A stretch of DNA of 64,000 nucleotides from Pelecanus crispus (GCF_030463565.1 NC_134648.1:13991806-14055805), one strand, 5' to 3'. Counted from the stretch's first letter, positions 1-14,333 are shown. A program made the numbers and translations. Notes: generated by a model not told the origin, from the sequence alone.

Positions 1-3000
1 AATTTGAATTTGCCTGTGACCTTTCAGTATTTTGCTTTCCATGAACAGTCAAGAAGACAACAGAGAAATAAAGATAACAATAGAGAAACTTGGAAGAATA
101 ATAATAATAACAACTCATAAAGAGGCAGCTTAAAGCTCCAATTCCTTAAACATCTGCTGAAAGCACAATTGAGATGGTATGTCCCATCCCAGTTCCAATT
201 CCTGTCCCAGCTGGGAGTCCCTAGTTATGTTCCCGGCATTCTGCCTGTTCACCCCAACTCTGAAACAATCCCATGACTGCCAGCTGCAAAGGGAGAGCTG
301 CTCTAGTGCAGTCCTCCAGGGTTTGAAAGGCTAGGCAGCAGATGCAAAATCAGGGCGTTCTGGGGCTTGAGGAACATTGGCATTGCTGCAGGCACAAAGG
401 TAGTAACAGAAAATAAATAGAAAGCAAACACTGGAAGAAAAATATTTCTCTGCTTGTTTTAGTTTTATGTTGGGGAAACAAAATTGTGGACATGTTTGCT
501 GAGGAGGTGATGTCTCCGTGCATTTGAGAACGGTCTCTTTGCCTTTTCCCCTGAATGTCTGGAGAGGGGGAAAGGAAGGCCTTGGGCATCTCAATGTCCC
601 TTTGTTATAACCTCATTTTTTATAAATAAAACCCACTCTTGCTTTAATTCACTATATTGTGAAGGACTCTGAGCATATTTTTCTTACATTTCACTTGTGG
701 GTCCAGTCCAATGTCAGCCGGAGTCAGTGGGAGTGTTTGGATGAGGCTTGTCTTTTGCTGTGGAACTAAATCCTAGAATATTCCTTTCAGTGGCCTTTCT
801 GAAGCTTTAGGGACTGTGAAAGGCTTCTATAGAGAGTCACTGCCTTTGTAAAAGACAAAATAACTTTTCATTGTTGTGAATTTTGGTTTTATATGAGGTA
901 TTTCAGCTACTTCTCAGTGAAGCAGGAGCATGGGCCTCAAGGAGAAAAATCTCTGGGTTTTATGCTCCTAAACCATATAGGTGAACTTGGTAATGTACCG
1001 CAAGGCAAAGGTGGGCCAGGCGTTTCTCTAAGTGGCAGTGCCAGCTCAGGAAGTCCCCCTTCCTGCTCCCCTTGTTTCCTCCTGCCCTACACCACACCTT
1101 CCCTCACCCAGGAGGCTGTGCAGGCCCAGCTGCAGTAGGAATTACTTATTTTGCAGAGTTTCTCCAAACCAGATGGGCCCCTTGGCCAGGTCACACCAGG
1201 ACCTCCTGTGCTGGGAGAGGGGCAGAGCAGGGTGCTGGGGCTGGGGGTGGGCAGGAGCATTGGGACGGGCACACTTCAGGCTGGTGTTGCCACTGAAAGG
1301 TGTCTATCATGCACCATCCTTAGGTGTGAGCCAGCTGAATAAACCTACAAGTTTTTACCTGTGTGCTAGGGAGAGCTGGGGGAATGAGGCTGAGGCAATG
1401 TTGGACGACAGCGTCAGTGCATCTAAAGCTCCTGCACATCAGTGTCTTCCTCCCTTAGGGATGGCCACAGATGACTTTGTCTTCCCAAGCACAGTTTTTT
1501 CCCTCCATGTCTCTCTGCCCCTCTGCCAGCACACATCCCCTGGCCCAACATGGACCAGCAGTCTGTCACCTGGTGTGCTTCAGCCCCCTGAAACCCGCCT
1601 CTGCAGCGCTCGCTCCATGAAGCCAAGAGGTGCTGTTGCAAGCAGAAGCTAGGCACCTATGAGCTGGGAAGACTTTCTGTAAGGATAAAACACTTTTAAT
1701 CTGTTAAGGACAAGAACCTCCCTACCCCTCCCCAAAGTATTTTGGACTGCCAGGAGGAATCTGTCTTCCAGCACAACTGTAGGAAGTCCAGGCGGATCCC
1801 AGACCTGACCAAAGGTTATGGGCTCCAGACAGAAACACTGACTAATACAGGACAGAAGCATAAATATGTAAATACTGGGGGAAGTCATCCCGCAGGCATG
1901 TCTCTTAACTTTGTGGAGCAAAAGGGGAGCAGAGTGTACTTGTATTCAAGGGCAAAGGCTTTCAGAACAAACAACGGCATTTCCCTAATCTCACGGACAG
2001 AGACGGCTTAGGGCTGTCCATGTTACACCCAGGATATTCGGGGAACGTTGACGCTTGTCCTCATATTTGAATCTGTTGTTTTGGGAGTCATGAGGCCATG
2101 CTTGAAAGCAGCACAGTTAGCAGCTGAGAGGCAGCCTGGTCCCTGTCTCTCAGTGCCTACCTAGAAAAACAGTATTAGGGATCCTTTAATCTAGCAGACA
2201 AAATCGTAGCATGATCTTGTAGCTCAAGTTAAAATATGCAAATCTAAATAGGAGATAAGTGGCAATGTTTTAGAAGTAAGAGTAAAGTATTGCTCCTCAG
2301 CCCTGTGGCAAGGTGAATGGAAAAGCAAGAGTAGCTAAACTTTTGGGCAGATTACTAAAGTGAAAGCTCATTCCCTATTTCCTTATTGTTTATTTTTTAT
2401 TAACAAAAGTAGGATATAATTCTTACAAACTAATCACGGCAATGATAGGCCTGACCAGGCTAACCTGCTGCCTGGGAATGCTCCTTTCCAGTAGTCTGTC
2501 ATATTGTAACACTTGTAAAATCTGCCAACCTGCAGGTTAAAAGGTAAAAACACGTGTGTTAGGACAAAGAGAGAAAGTGTGCTCAGTAAACGGACAGTGA
2601 GCTTTGGCTAGTAATAAAGATTTCCTTTACTTTCCCTTGTCACAAAAACCTCCGCGCAAAAAAAAAAAAAAGTGAGAGAAATTGGAGAACAAACACATGC
2701 CAGAAACAAGCTTTTGAGGGAGAATTTAGTGTTGCCAGTCTCTAACTGGTCAGTACTATTTCTGAGCACAGGCTACAGGGGACACAACTATGTCTTCTCT
2801 TGGTCGTATCTGGCACAGCCCTATATTGAGCTACAAGTCCAATTCTTTGTGTCAGGGAAAAATTTTTTTAGGTATCAGCTGTGCATTGAAGAAGGAGATG
2901 TTTAGAGAGGCAAGCTACTGTACCTGTGGAATGTGTAATAGCTCCCAGATCTTATGTCTAAACCCAGGAGAAGTATGGCTGGCTGGCATTTCTTCTGGTA

Positions 3001-6000
3001 TTTTTTTATCCAAAGATCTTGAAGTGCTTTCTTAATACTCTCAGGATTATTGTGCTTGTCTGGTCTGACATGCTGAACATAAGCTAGAAAATTTCTTCCA
3101 CTAATTTCTGCAGTGGAAGGAATGAGCCCTTGTATAATTATCCAATATGTAATCATGCCTAGTAGACAGAATTTATTCTACAGCAACACCATCCATTTCT
3201 CCTGTAAGTAACCAGAGAGTTTCCATTTCCGCCAGTGAGAGCCAGATCAGCCCCCACTGAGGAATGATTTAGAACCTGCAGACCACCCCTGCTTTACCTA
3301 AGGGACAACAGCTTGCAGCTCCCTTCATCTTTTATAAAAGAAGCATCCTCTAGAGTCTGTCTGATTCTCCGTTACCTACCCTGCAATCGCTTCCCTTTTG
3401 TGAGACTTTGGTTTTTCTCAGTCTGCTTGCACTAGGAAGCATCACTAAGTAGAAACATATATACTTAAAAAAACCCTTAAACCTCCTGTAATGTATGTGA
3501 TTATTTGGCCTGATGTAGCTGCAATTTCTTGATATTCTGCTTCTTTCTTTCCTACCAAGTATAGCTAGTAATCTTGATTAGGATGTTTGTATGTGGCCTA
3601 GTCCTGCAAGGTGCTGAGCACCTTGTCTTACAGTCTAAATGCTAGAATTGCAGGTGTTCAGTGTGATGTGAAATTGGTGGTTTAAGGTAACTAGCAGAGC
3701 TGTCTCTCAAGATTTTTGAGACAAATTTTGCACTTTATTCCCCCCTCTCAAGAGATACTTACATTTTCTACCACTTGGATTACGTTTCTCTGGCACTCAG
3801 ATTGTGTGATGACTGATGCCAACAGAGGAGCTGTACGTGGACAGTAGGAAAATGTGTGTCAGGCAGAAGAGACAGCCTGAGAAACAAAATGAACTTTCTA
3901 AGTCTCTGGCTTGTTTAACATTCCACAGTCCCAGAGAAAAGCAATTTAATAATGACATTTTTAATATGCAGTAAACTTCGATGGCATTTTTAATATGCCA
4001 TATCGCAAGAAGATTAAAGCTTGTGTGATTTTCCTTTTCCTCCTTTCCTCCTACCCTTCTTTCCAGTGGTATTTATTCATGTTACTTCAGGCTTTGGCCA
4101 GTGCTCTACAGTGGGAAAACATCATCATATTTTCACTTATGATTTGTGCAACAAAATTCTCTCTCCCTTCCCCTTCCCCATGAAAGGGAATGGGATAGGA
4201 AGACAACCATGTTGTTTGGGAATTCTCTTCTGGATTGCTTATTGGCACAATAACCATATGGCAGTAAGTTGCAACATTTTCCCAACTCGGCCTCTAGCTC
4301 CCTGCAAGGGGATTTAGACAGATTCCCTCTTTTCAGCTTTTGAATGAGAAGGATTAGGGGGCTGGGATTGTTCTTCTCCTCCTTTGTTACTACCTGGAAA
4401 AATTCTTCATCCTACTTTCACAGCTGTCATGATGTTAACAGTGCAGTGATTGCCTGAGAATCTGAAACCTCCAGTGTGAACATTAACGAGGACTGGTGGG
4501 AGCAAAGGTCCCAGTGTGGAAAGAACAAGTAGTTAACACTCCTCTGGAGCACCTGGGCCAGAACCACTTTTGTTATGGATTTATGCTAAGAAACTGTTCT
4601 GCTGGAAGGGACTGGATGGCTCTGTGGGCACTAAGGATAACTTTCCACTTTGAAATGTAGGTTTTTTCTTGTAACCACCTGACAAATCTTGGGCAGGTGG
4701 CTGATGACTTTTTGCCAAAGCAATGACTTTTTGCCAGAAATCCCATTTTCTTGAGCTTCGTGGAAAGTATGGTTGAACACCAGTTGCTTGAAAAGCCAAA
4801 TCCTCGTTCTGAAGGGCACTTTGCATGTCTCTTTCTCCAGGGGTTTTCATGTGCCTCTCTTATGCACAAGTATTATGGGAGCAAAAAATAATGTCTTTGT
4901 TAAAACCACATTCCCCTTTAATCAACTTTTGTCTGCTTTCTTTTCAATTAAGTACTTCAAAGCTATTCTCCAAGAGAGAGATCTCCTGACACTGCATTCT
5001 CTGGTCTGCAGCTCTTGGCTCCAGGTGATGCAACCTTTATCTGTGTTGTGAGTCAGGGTTGTGCTTTGCAGGTTATCTGTGGGACCTCAGACTGTATGTC
5101 ACTCGGGTGTTGAGGAAGGTGGGAGCTGGATTCTGAAAAAACAGCTCTTAATGAAGTAAAATAATTTACTAATTTCTGTAAAGTTATGATAACTTTTGGA
5201 AATTTTGCATAAAATATCTGTCTTCCAATATTTGGATGAAAAACAAAAAGAAAGCCTCCTGTATAGTCAAAACAAACCCTGCACTACTTCTTTGATAATA
5301 TCGCCTAATGAGTTGTGTAATTATAAAACACTGAAAATCTGGATTATTTTGACTGACTGACAAATCCAGCAGCTTTAAAATAGGAATCCCTGAGAGCACA
5401 TCATATTTCAGTCCATCTCTGTTTAGCTAGGAGACATCATCCCAGCAGAGTAGACAGCTACCGGGTGCTGGCTGTTCCTGATGTCACCTCCTGGCTGCAC
5501 TATGGCATTGTAACGTACCTGTTCATTCCTTAAGTCATTGACCATAAATTGCAGTTGGGTACCGAATGCTGCAACAGCCCTCCTGCATAACAACATGGGC
5601 TGCCAAGAGCATCACAGGTATAATCTTTGGTCTCTTTATTGTCATCTTAGAAAATACTAGAATTTAAGTTCCTTGTTCTTAGCATGTGTCTTAGCACAGT
5701 GCCCTGTGTATCAAAATATGACCTCAAGTCCTGCGACATTCTCTGTTCTGGTATGACAGGACATTTACGGTGACAGAAATGGTTTTCTGTCCACATGCTT
5801 CTGAACAAACTTTCATGGGGGAGCAATGAAAGGGCAGGCAGGTGCCGTGACAGACCCTTGCCCCTTCTGCTCCACATTGCCTGGTGTACTCATAACGTGC
5901 TGTGGGGACGTGCTCACGTAATTACAGTGAGGCTGCTGATGCAACCATACCGGTAGGACAAGATAGCACAAGACAGAAGACAATGTTGCAAGCTTAAGCT

Positions 6001-7885
6001 AAGTGGTCAGGTAAGAGTTCATGGATGAAGATGCTGCCCACTCAGTTTTCTGTAAAATATGGTAAGGAGGGACCAGAAGAGGGACACAGACAATGATGCA
6101 AACCATTGGGCAAATTTGCTCCATAAACTGTACTCGTTGACATGGCAGCGTGGCAAACCATGGCTCCATGAATTAAAGTCAGAGAACACAAGTCCAGAAA
6201 CTGGCTTGTAACCACTGTGTTTATCATAAAAAATCTCCTACCTGGAATCATCAATAGCACCGAGAAATTGGTGCCTGAGCTCTCTGTAACTCACCTTCAG
6301 TAGTAACTGGAGTGTGTCCCAAAATTACCTGCGTCACTGGTGCCCCACTGATAAGGAACTGCAGCACTGCTTTTGCCAGACAGGTGAGGCCGTATTGTGA
6401 TTCCTGTATGAGACTTTTACAAGCTTGGCTTTTCTCAGACTGCACTGTAGAAAGCACCAGACAAAACCTGGTGTGATTCATTTCTTGCAAAACATGGTTT
6501 GGGTTTGGCTTGTTTTCATGGGGGGAAAAAAACACCATTTGAGGGGTGTGAGGGTTAAGTAGCTACACTCTGAGTTGTAAGCATAGTTTAAAAGATTCTG
6601 CAAAGGACAATAACTGATAATTGGGCTGATGTGATGTGGAAAATATGCATTTCCTCCTCAGTCTGTGCCCCCCTCTCCCTGCCAGTGTTATCGCTGAGGC
6701 CTTGTTTGCACTGCATGAGATATCACAAAGGTCACTTGCAGCAAACGTGTTGGCATTCAAATTAGGGGAGCCACTGCGACTTGACGCTGTCTATCACCCC
6801 TGGCAAAAGCACGGTTAGGTTCTCACTTTTGCATCTGGCTGTTGCTTACCACGTGGGGGAAGCCTGGCTCAGGAGGCGAGGAAGCAAGGGACCCTGGAGG
6901 CTGATGGGCACGGTGCAATAGCAGTGCTCCTGGTTTGCTAAATCAGTCATCCACCCTGGGAAACATTCACCTCTTGAATAATATTTTTCCTTTGTCAAGC
7001 TCCTGTGCAGAGTGAGGGATTTTCACCTGCGTCTGGACTAAGTGTGAGTCATTAGCCCACTGCTAAGACTCAGTAATATATGTTACTGTCCATAACAGAC
7101 AGAGGGAGATGTCTTGTTTGTGCTTTAGAGAGCTCTTTACCCAGTTGCAGAGATTGACTGTAGCAGTATTTGTTGTAGTGTGTGTAATGATTGTTTTGAA
7201 ATGTTCAGAACTGGCTGCTGCATTTGAGTTGGCCCAAATGGACTTGGCTCACCATGATCCGCACATGAATTACACGTGTTCCCCTCTGTCATGATCACAT
7301 TTACACTAGGGAGTTCCCTATTTTATTTAAACACCAGGAGCAGAGCTTTCTATCAGCAGGTCTCCCCTGCCATCAAGAGAAAAAGTAACCTAAAATATGC
7401 ACATGCATGTTTGTCCATATTTCCTGAAAAAAAGGATGTCGAGTATTGATCAGAGGTACAGTATTAGAGCTGCATACTTTAGGCCAACTACTAAAGACCT
7501 CATGTCGTGATTCTTAGTTTACCTCTTACTTAAGTGTTTGCTTTAAAAAATAAATCACAATGCAAAATATTACCCTGGCTTTTACAAGCTAAACTCACTC
7601 AGTTTTCCACGTAATGCACATTCACTACTTTGATTGATCTAGAGAAATGTCAGATTTAGTAACAGGAAATTCAGAAAGTTCAGAACCCTCTTTCAAGTCA
7701 CATATGCAACAACTCCATCCTAAACTTCCTGCAGCTACCCAGATTTTCACAGATTGACCTGAAGGTCAGGTGAGGAGAGGTGCCTTGGCAGCGACAGGGG
7801 AGTCCTCCTCCCTGTGTACCTCTACAGCGGTGGGCCCTTTACAGAAGGATTCTGCCACAGGGAATTCTCAATCCAGGAGGTTGAA

Positions 7886-7976
7886 ATCTAATTATTTAAT
7901 TAAAAATTAAATTACATTTTAAAAAGTTAATAAATACATTAATAATATATAAAAATTAAAATTATTTAATAGCTTC
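7886..7976. repeat. AT-rich low-complexity patch
   Basis: About 90 bp made nearly only of A and T, with repeated ATTTAATTAAAAATTAAA-like words. No gene or element boundary is visible. It is a low-complexity tract inside the presumed DENND2B intron. Confidence 0.7.
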
Positions 7977-8254
7977 AAAAATTACAGTCTCTACTTCCAA
8001 ACCACCTTATAAAGGCTTGAAGGATTCTCTGTAGTTTGCTTTACCCCTGAAGGTCTTCTAGAAAAGTAAAAAATTATTCAAATTTCGGAAGTTGAAACAT
8101 GCCTTGCTGCCGAGAGGCTGGCTTTACAGCCGTTCAGACAGCACTTTTCCACAGCAGTCAGGGTACTCATGGTTCAAAAGGGGCTATCGTGTCTTGTGGA
8201 TGTACTTGTGGGCTGATCTGATTAAAACAGAAGTGGAAAAAGAAAAGGTCTTTG

Positions 8255-8341
8255 AGGCTTCACTTCAGCAAAGTATTTCAGCACAATGAAAGTAAATTAA
8301 GGCTGAAACTTGTGCTGAAATACTTTGCTGAATCACAGCCT
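8255..8341. repeat. Perfect 23-bp inverted repeat (hairpin)
   Basis: The left arm at 8264-8286 is the exact reverse complement of the right arm at 8310-8332, separated by a 23-nt loop. Outside the arms a symmetric 4x4 internal loop (TCAC on both sides) is followed by five more pairs (8255-8259 with 8337-8341). An RNA from either strand would fold into a long hairpin of precursor-microRNA size. It could also be a small foldback transposon remnant. I see no terminal target-site duplication. The structure is certain; any function is inferred. Confidence 0.85.
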
Positions 8342-9569
8342 AAACCAGTATTTTGCCTGTCCCCTCATGCTTTGTTTTAATTGGTGAAGCCAGGCATGAA
8401 CTGACTATAATTCCTGCTGCTCTGTAATCATTAGAAATAGTTTTTCTGTCAGTGTCCAGATAAATTACTGTGTTAGAATTAATTTGCGTCAAACAGCAAT
8501 AAGCTGAGCACAAATTCTGGTGTTTGTTTTGATCATAATCTTCTGTCTTTCTCATACTGGTAAATATAACCATTGTGGAGGAAACTTGTATTTTCAGTTT
8601 GAAAATTATTTCTGACAGAAACTGTGTTTTTATGTCTGTCTGCTTATCGGCAGGCTGTGCGTAGTGGGGCAAGGGGGAAGCGGTACAGAAGTGGCTGAAG
8701 TGTACGAGCACCGGTTATATTTGATTTGCATCTGTACCACAAGCGAACTCGGAGCCTCTGCCATGCGCATTCAGCTACGCTGGTGTCTGACTTTCCCTCC
8801 TGCAGCTGCAGCCCCTCTCAGCATCTCTGGTACTGAACGAGGATGGGTAATTGCCATCAGACAGCCTCACAGTCCTTCCATCTGCCTACAGCAACAGGGA
8901 GGAACAAGTTTCACAGGGACCTAATGATTTGGCCACATGTGTGTGACAGAGCTTTATCTATCATCATATTAAATTGTCTTCCCTGGTCCTTGCGTCGTTC
9001 GGCCCAGCCAGTCACCGTCTTGTGCCTTAGTTTGCATCTCAGCTTCTTTGCCCTTAGTTCATGTTTCCTTTTCACCTGCCCACCAGGCTCATTTTGTCTT
9101 CCACCCCTCCCTGCCTGTTCTGCCTCACAGGTCTTATTTTTACCCCTTTGCATTTAATTCAGCCTCCTCCCTTTTCTCCCTCCCTTTCCCTCTCGTTCCC
9201 TGGGGCTCCCTGCAAGATGAAGATGATCTTCCTCTCCCAGCTGAGCCTCCCATTTCTCTGTGTAGCCCCAGGCTACAAGGGAAAGGAAGGTGCTGCTCAG
9301 CGTGAAGAATTTCTTCTGAAGAAATTAGCAGCTAAATAAGTCTCTTTTTAGTACGCACAAAATTATTCTTTTAAGATAGCTTCTAACATAACCAAATCGG
9401 ACTGAGTTTAGACATCACTAGTAGAAGTCCTCGGTACACAGAACACCCCCTCCTGCCAGCCTTCAAGTCCTTGCCACCAAAGCATGCCACTCTTTCACAG
9501 AAAAGGGCAGCAAAGGAAGCGTATCTTTTTTAATCTGGCTTTGGAAGCAAACTGATCTGATGCCAAGCA

Positions 9570-9632
9570 AGGGGGTTAGGTTAGCTGACCTCCTGAGGTC
9601 TCATCCCACCTGAATTACTTTATGATTCTGTA
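9570..9632 (+). mobile_element. CR1 LINE 3' tail fragment
   Basis: A segment reading GGTTAGCTGACCTCCTGAGG followed by CCACCTGAATT and TATGATTCTGT matches the 3' untranslated end of avian CR1 LINEs in sense orientation. Only the last about 60 bp remain, as expected from severe 5' truncation. It is diverged from younger copies. Confidence 0.7.
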
Positions 9633-12600
9633 TCATTTTGCCTGAAATTGGAAAACAAAATAGTTATCCAGAGGCAGACACACAAGTGTAAAAATTTCAG
9701 TGAAAACAAATTAAATTTTGAATCCTGATCATATGAAAACAGTGCCTTACAAATGAAAGCAATCCTACAAATAGGCAGGTCTCCCAGACCAGTCAGTAAT
9801 TGCACACAGAGGTATCCTTTAATCCCTAATCAGCAGTGATGTTACCCATGACAGCTTCGCTTCTCAAAAAATCTCCATTTCAGCTTTGCTTCAGTATTAG
9901 TTTACAAGCACAAAGGTATATATTGCTTCATGTTGTTCCTGGTGAGAAGGTTATCCTATACGCTTCCTGCAGTCGTGTTCTGCCAAGGCCCCCTCCCTGC
10001 CCTCTCTGCATCCGATGCTGCGCCTCTGAATGTGCCTGTTGTTACTGAGCACGTGTGCTTGCACGTTCCCAAACTTGGGGCCGCAGCCGTGCAGTCAGAC
10101 GGCTCCATCGCCATGCTCTCTTTTTCTCTAGCAATGACTCACGTGATTTTATTTTGAAATGTTCACGGGGTAGGTCGTCTTGCTAAAAAGCTGCAAGAAC
10201 ATGTAGTTTCTTTGGTTTGAGTCAAAAGAGAGGAATTGAAGACTTTTTCCCTTTTAAACATCCTAGAATGGTAACAGAGAAACAATCAGCAATAATTTTG
10301 CATAGGAAGAAACACTGTCATGTCTGACACTTTTATACTGGCTAGAAAACTGGAGATGTCCTGCACCATTGTATCAAAGACTTTCTTGAATTCTCATTTT
10401 ATTCATCCCTGCCCTATTTGGTGAGTAGCTGCTGCTATCTGGGTTAATGAAACCTGTCCTCACAGCACAGCAGCCCCAGGAGTGCAGCATAAGCCATTTA
10501 TCTGGGGGCTCTGGGTGCACACAGCTTCAGAAGAAGGGTGCCTGGGTGTCAAGGGGGATACTGGAGCTGAGCGCTCACACTGTGGAGCAAGGAGAAAGCA
10601 GTAACATCTCCCTGTTGTCAGCCAGCTCTTCTGACAGGCCAGGGATCCTCAAGGGCTTGCTTTAAAAACTGGCCTTCCGCAGGAATGCTGCAGGAGCTGA
10701 TTAGAGTGAGACAGCTGGAGTATGGAGACTGTCACGTATGATACTGATACATTTTCATTAATATCTTGTCCCTGATGCTATTACTTAGTCTTATCCACCT
10801 GAATAAAAGTGCTGCTATTATTTATTCTTATCCACCCAGCGAAACCTTTATTTTTTCAGAGCTTAGGTGTGTATTGTATCTGGCACAGCACAGTTCTGCT
10901 CCGAATTACTGCCTGCACAGTAACACCAATCCTACGTGCACTCCATCTCCCATCCAAACTGTAGCAGTCCGCTACAATTTTTACTTCTGTTTTCTCTTTA
11001 CTTGATGCTTTTCAAACTTTCTGCTTTGTCCTTCCCCTCCACCGCTGCAGTCCGTGTGTGTTGAAGGGGGGAGATGAGGCAAATCCTCGGCCCTGTAGCC
11101 TTTTCTCAGAGCCTTTTAGAGAGTCCTCTGCAAACCTCTCAGATCATTTTATCTTGCAGCATTGTCACAGACTTCTCCTTCTCTCTTTCTCAGAGATTGG
11201 AGTTAATCCAGGACTTGGGGAGGCATTGAAGGGTGTAGGAGGGAAGTGTCAGGCGTCTGGTTTTGCCACACAGTTCATCAGTGGCACAAGGGTAGGAGCT
11301 ATCACGGAAGAGCACGGCTGTGGCCTGTGATGAGGCATGTGGGTGTGCAATACTCACCTGAGTCGAGGTGTTACATCTGGGAAGGATGGAGCCTCCAGAC
11401 TCCAACCTCAAGTGGGAGGAAGCTCTGCCGAGCAGATGAGAGGATGTGGGTCAGGGAGGTAACTCAGTTGCAGAGCAGTTGTGGGCTGGAGCATGTATGC
11501 GTTAACATAGCAGATGAAACAGTTCAGCAAATGTGGACAGAGTAACATAATTAAATCAGCAGGAAGAAATGAGAAACATGAAAAGGTTGTGGAAAAGTAA
11601 ACATGGTCTGTGGAAACGCTTCTTTGTGAATTTACATTTTTGGCTACATTTCTCCATCCAAGGAAGCGGAGGGACCAGATTCTGACAATTGGTCCCAGTC
11701 CTGTAGATGGTCCAGAGCATTGGCATAGCACAGAGCTGGCACCAGCCCTGGGGTGATGGAGCCACTGTGGGGCTTGGCCCCACTTGTAAGGGGTGGTCCT
11801 CCCTCCCCTCCTGGCTGAGTAAACTTGTCTGTCCTTTGGGAAAGCAGGAGGAGGAGGAGGAAGGGGAAGGGATATTCTGACCTTCCTCTCCTTCAAGGTA
11901 AATGCCAAAATGACTGTGGAGATGCACAAGAGTAGCAAGGTAGGATCAGGGAGCCCTGCCAGCAAATCTGTGCTAGAGGCTTACTCCTGGAATTAGGAGA
12001 TGCTCAGGGTGTGAGGCTCCCTTTGGGTCTGTGAGAAATTGTAGGTGGTAGAGGGGGAAGTGAGAAGGAATATAACTTTTGGCTATTATAAAGGAAAGAG
12101 AATTATCAAGTGTATCTGTGGAATATTTCCAACGTGAGTAGTATGTGTAACTGAATACGACTTTAACATTTCATGAGAGTTGGTGACTTGCAGTATGCAA
12201 CGAGCCATGGTTCTCTGAAACAGACACATCCAGCACTAGCATCCGCATCGGCAGTGCTCCCCGCAGCCAGGGCAGTGTCCGTTCACTGTTCAACAGCAGA
12301 CAACGTCTGTTTCTCAGAATATGGTTATTGTGCTGTGATTAGATATTAATGTAGGCTAGACTTGTGGTTATTCGTTGGTTGACCAACCCAGAAATTGATA
12401 GCAGACATTCTCCTATCTAAAGGACAGCAAGTGTTCTTGTTAACTCAAAGTTAAGTCACATTAATTTGCTTTTGACATAGGCCTAAACCATGGTCACAAG
12501 CAGTCCCCACAATTTGGCTGAATCACGGTAACGTCTGAAATTCCTGTGCTTCGGCTCTTAGTCTGAGCCTTGTGTCTCCACAGCCAAGTACACAACAAGG

Positions 12601-13837
12601 AAAAGTTTCTATGTGCAATGATTTGGAAAACAAAATAGCCTAGAGGAAGAGAAATCAAATTTGAGTGGGAAAGAAGCATTGTCGTCTTTTGCCTGTAACA
12701 TGATAAAAGATCTCTTCTTCAAGAGATGTTTTAATGATAATATAGCCTTTCCATATCTGAAAATATTTATCAAGTTGTATATTTGTAAATGTAAAGGAAA
12801 AATGTCTCTAATTTCCTATAATTATTGGTAGACTTATAGTGAAAATGTCAGAAATGTGTGATTAAGAATGTCTCAATAAGACTACATAATTTCATAATAA
12901 TACTTTCATGGGGAGAAGGTCAAACACAAGTTTTTTTTAATCTAGTGAATAAAAGGAACAGGAAAAACCAACACCAAGGCAAATTCTGAATAATTTTTAA
13001 CCATGGAAATTATAACCATGGAAAAATACCTGGAAGTAGAAGTGGTGGATTTCCTGTGTTTTGAAATCAACTGAAACTGGGCATTTTTCTAGAAATTGTT
13101 CACTAATTTTGCTTTAGCGGAGTGCAAATTATTGGGATGAGTACAGGATAATGGGATGAGTTCAGTAGCGTAGGCTGTGTAGTATGGCTAGATAGTATGG
13201 CCTTACATATCTGTATATAAGAAAATTCCCTTATCCCACAAAACTTGCAAACACAGTCACTTTTTCAAAGTCAATTACTGTTAGTAGACTTACTCTGCGC
13301 GTACAGTTAAACGTGTGTGGGGGACAGCCTGTAGCTGACAGGGCAGAGAGATGTGCTGGGTTTAAGCCTCTACCCATCAGCAGCTCTGCAGAGCAGGCTG
13401 GCAGAGTAGCCCACATCTCCGGGGCAGGATGAGAGCTTGGCGTTAGTGCTGCGGGCACGGGACAGTGGCACTACCTGTGTATCACGCCAGCACAGCGCTG
13501 GGACCCCGGGCACAGCTGGCCCCGTGTCAGGCACTGTACGGGGGTGGCTGGAGCCCTGGGATCATCATAGCGCGTCTCCCACTTGCGCACGACTCCGGCA
13601 GCGCTTACCCTCAGAAGTATGCGATGGTTTATGTTCCTCATTAGTGCGTGACTCATGCAACAGTTTGGTTTCTTGTGCCCATGTATAAAATTACCTGCAT
13701 ATGGGTAATGTAAAAAGTGTTTTCCAGTAGGACGACAGCTAGAACATTATGCAGCATTCCTGTAAAACTGCACAGACCAAACGAAAAAGCCCACTCTCAA
13801 AACCAGCTCTCTGTATTATCAAAGCTGCCCTGGACTA

Positions 13838-14333
13838 TGAATCATAGAATCATAGAATGCTTTGGGTTGGAAGGGACCTTTAGAGGTCATCTAGCCCCAC
13901 CCCCCTGCAGTGAGCAGGGACAGCTTTAACTACATCAGGTTGCTCAGAGCCCCATCCAACCTGACCTGGAATGTTTCTAGGGATGGGGCCTCTACCACCT
14001 CTCTGGGCAACCTGTTCCAGTGCTTCACCACCCTCATTGTAAAAAATTTCTTTCTAATGTCTATTCTAAATCTATTCTTCTTTAGTTTAAATCCATTATT
14101 CCTTGTCCTGTCACAACAGGCCTTGCTAAAAAGATTCTCCCCATCTTTCCTGTAGGCCCCCTTTAGGTACTGAAAGGCCACAATAAGGTCTCCTCGCAGC
14201 CTTCTCTTCTCCAGGCTGAACAACCCCAACTCTCTCAGCCTGGCCTCATAGGAGAGGTGCTCCAGACCTTGGATCATTTTGGTGGCGCCCTTCTGGACCC
14301 GCTCCAGCAGGTCCATGTCCTTCTTGTGCTGAG
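13838..14333 (-). mobile_element. CR1 LINE fragment, 5'-truncated
   Basis: On the minus strand this is the 3' end of a CR1 element. A frame at 14316-13930 encodes the conserved C-terminal tail of the CR1 polyprotein (motifs [52 protein letters not shown]). This is followed by the 3'UTR and the ATTCTATGAT-type tail, seen on the plus strand as ATCATAGAATCATAGAATG at about 13840. The frame is open for 128 codons, so this copy is not very old. The element is inactive because the endonuclease and most of the reverse transcriptase are missing. Confidence 0.93.

Noticed and set aside
1032-1652. 206-codon plus-strand open frame
   Set aside because: Pro/Cys/Ser-rich, with no domain and no support from splice sites or neighbouring exons. 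A chance frame in GC-richer intronic DNA is the simplest view.
11408-11965. 185-codon minus-strand open frame
   Set aside because: No recognisable family and mixed low-complexity composition, with no promoter, splice or poly(A) context. It is most likely chance.
13930-14316. 128-codon minus-strand open frame as a host gene
   Set aside because: It is the C-terminal end of a CR1 LINE polyprotein, with the CR1 tail directly following.
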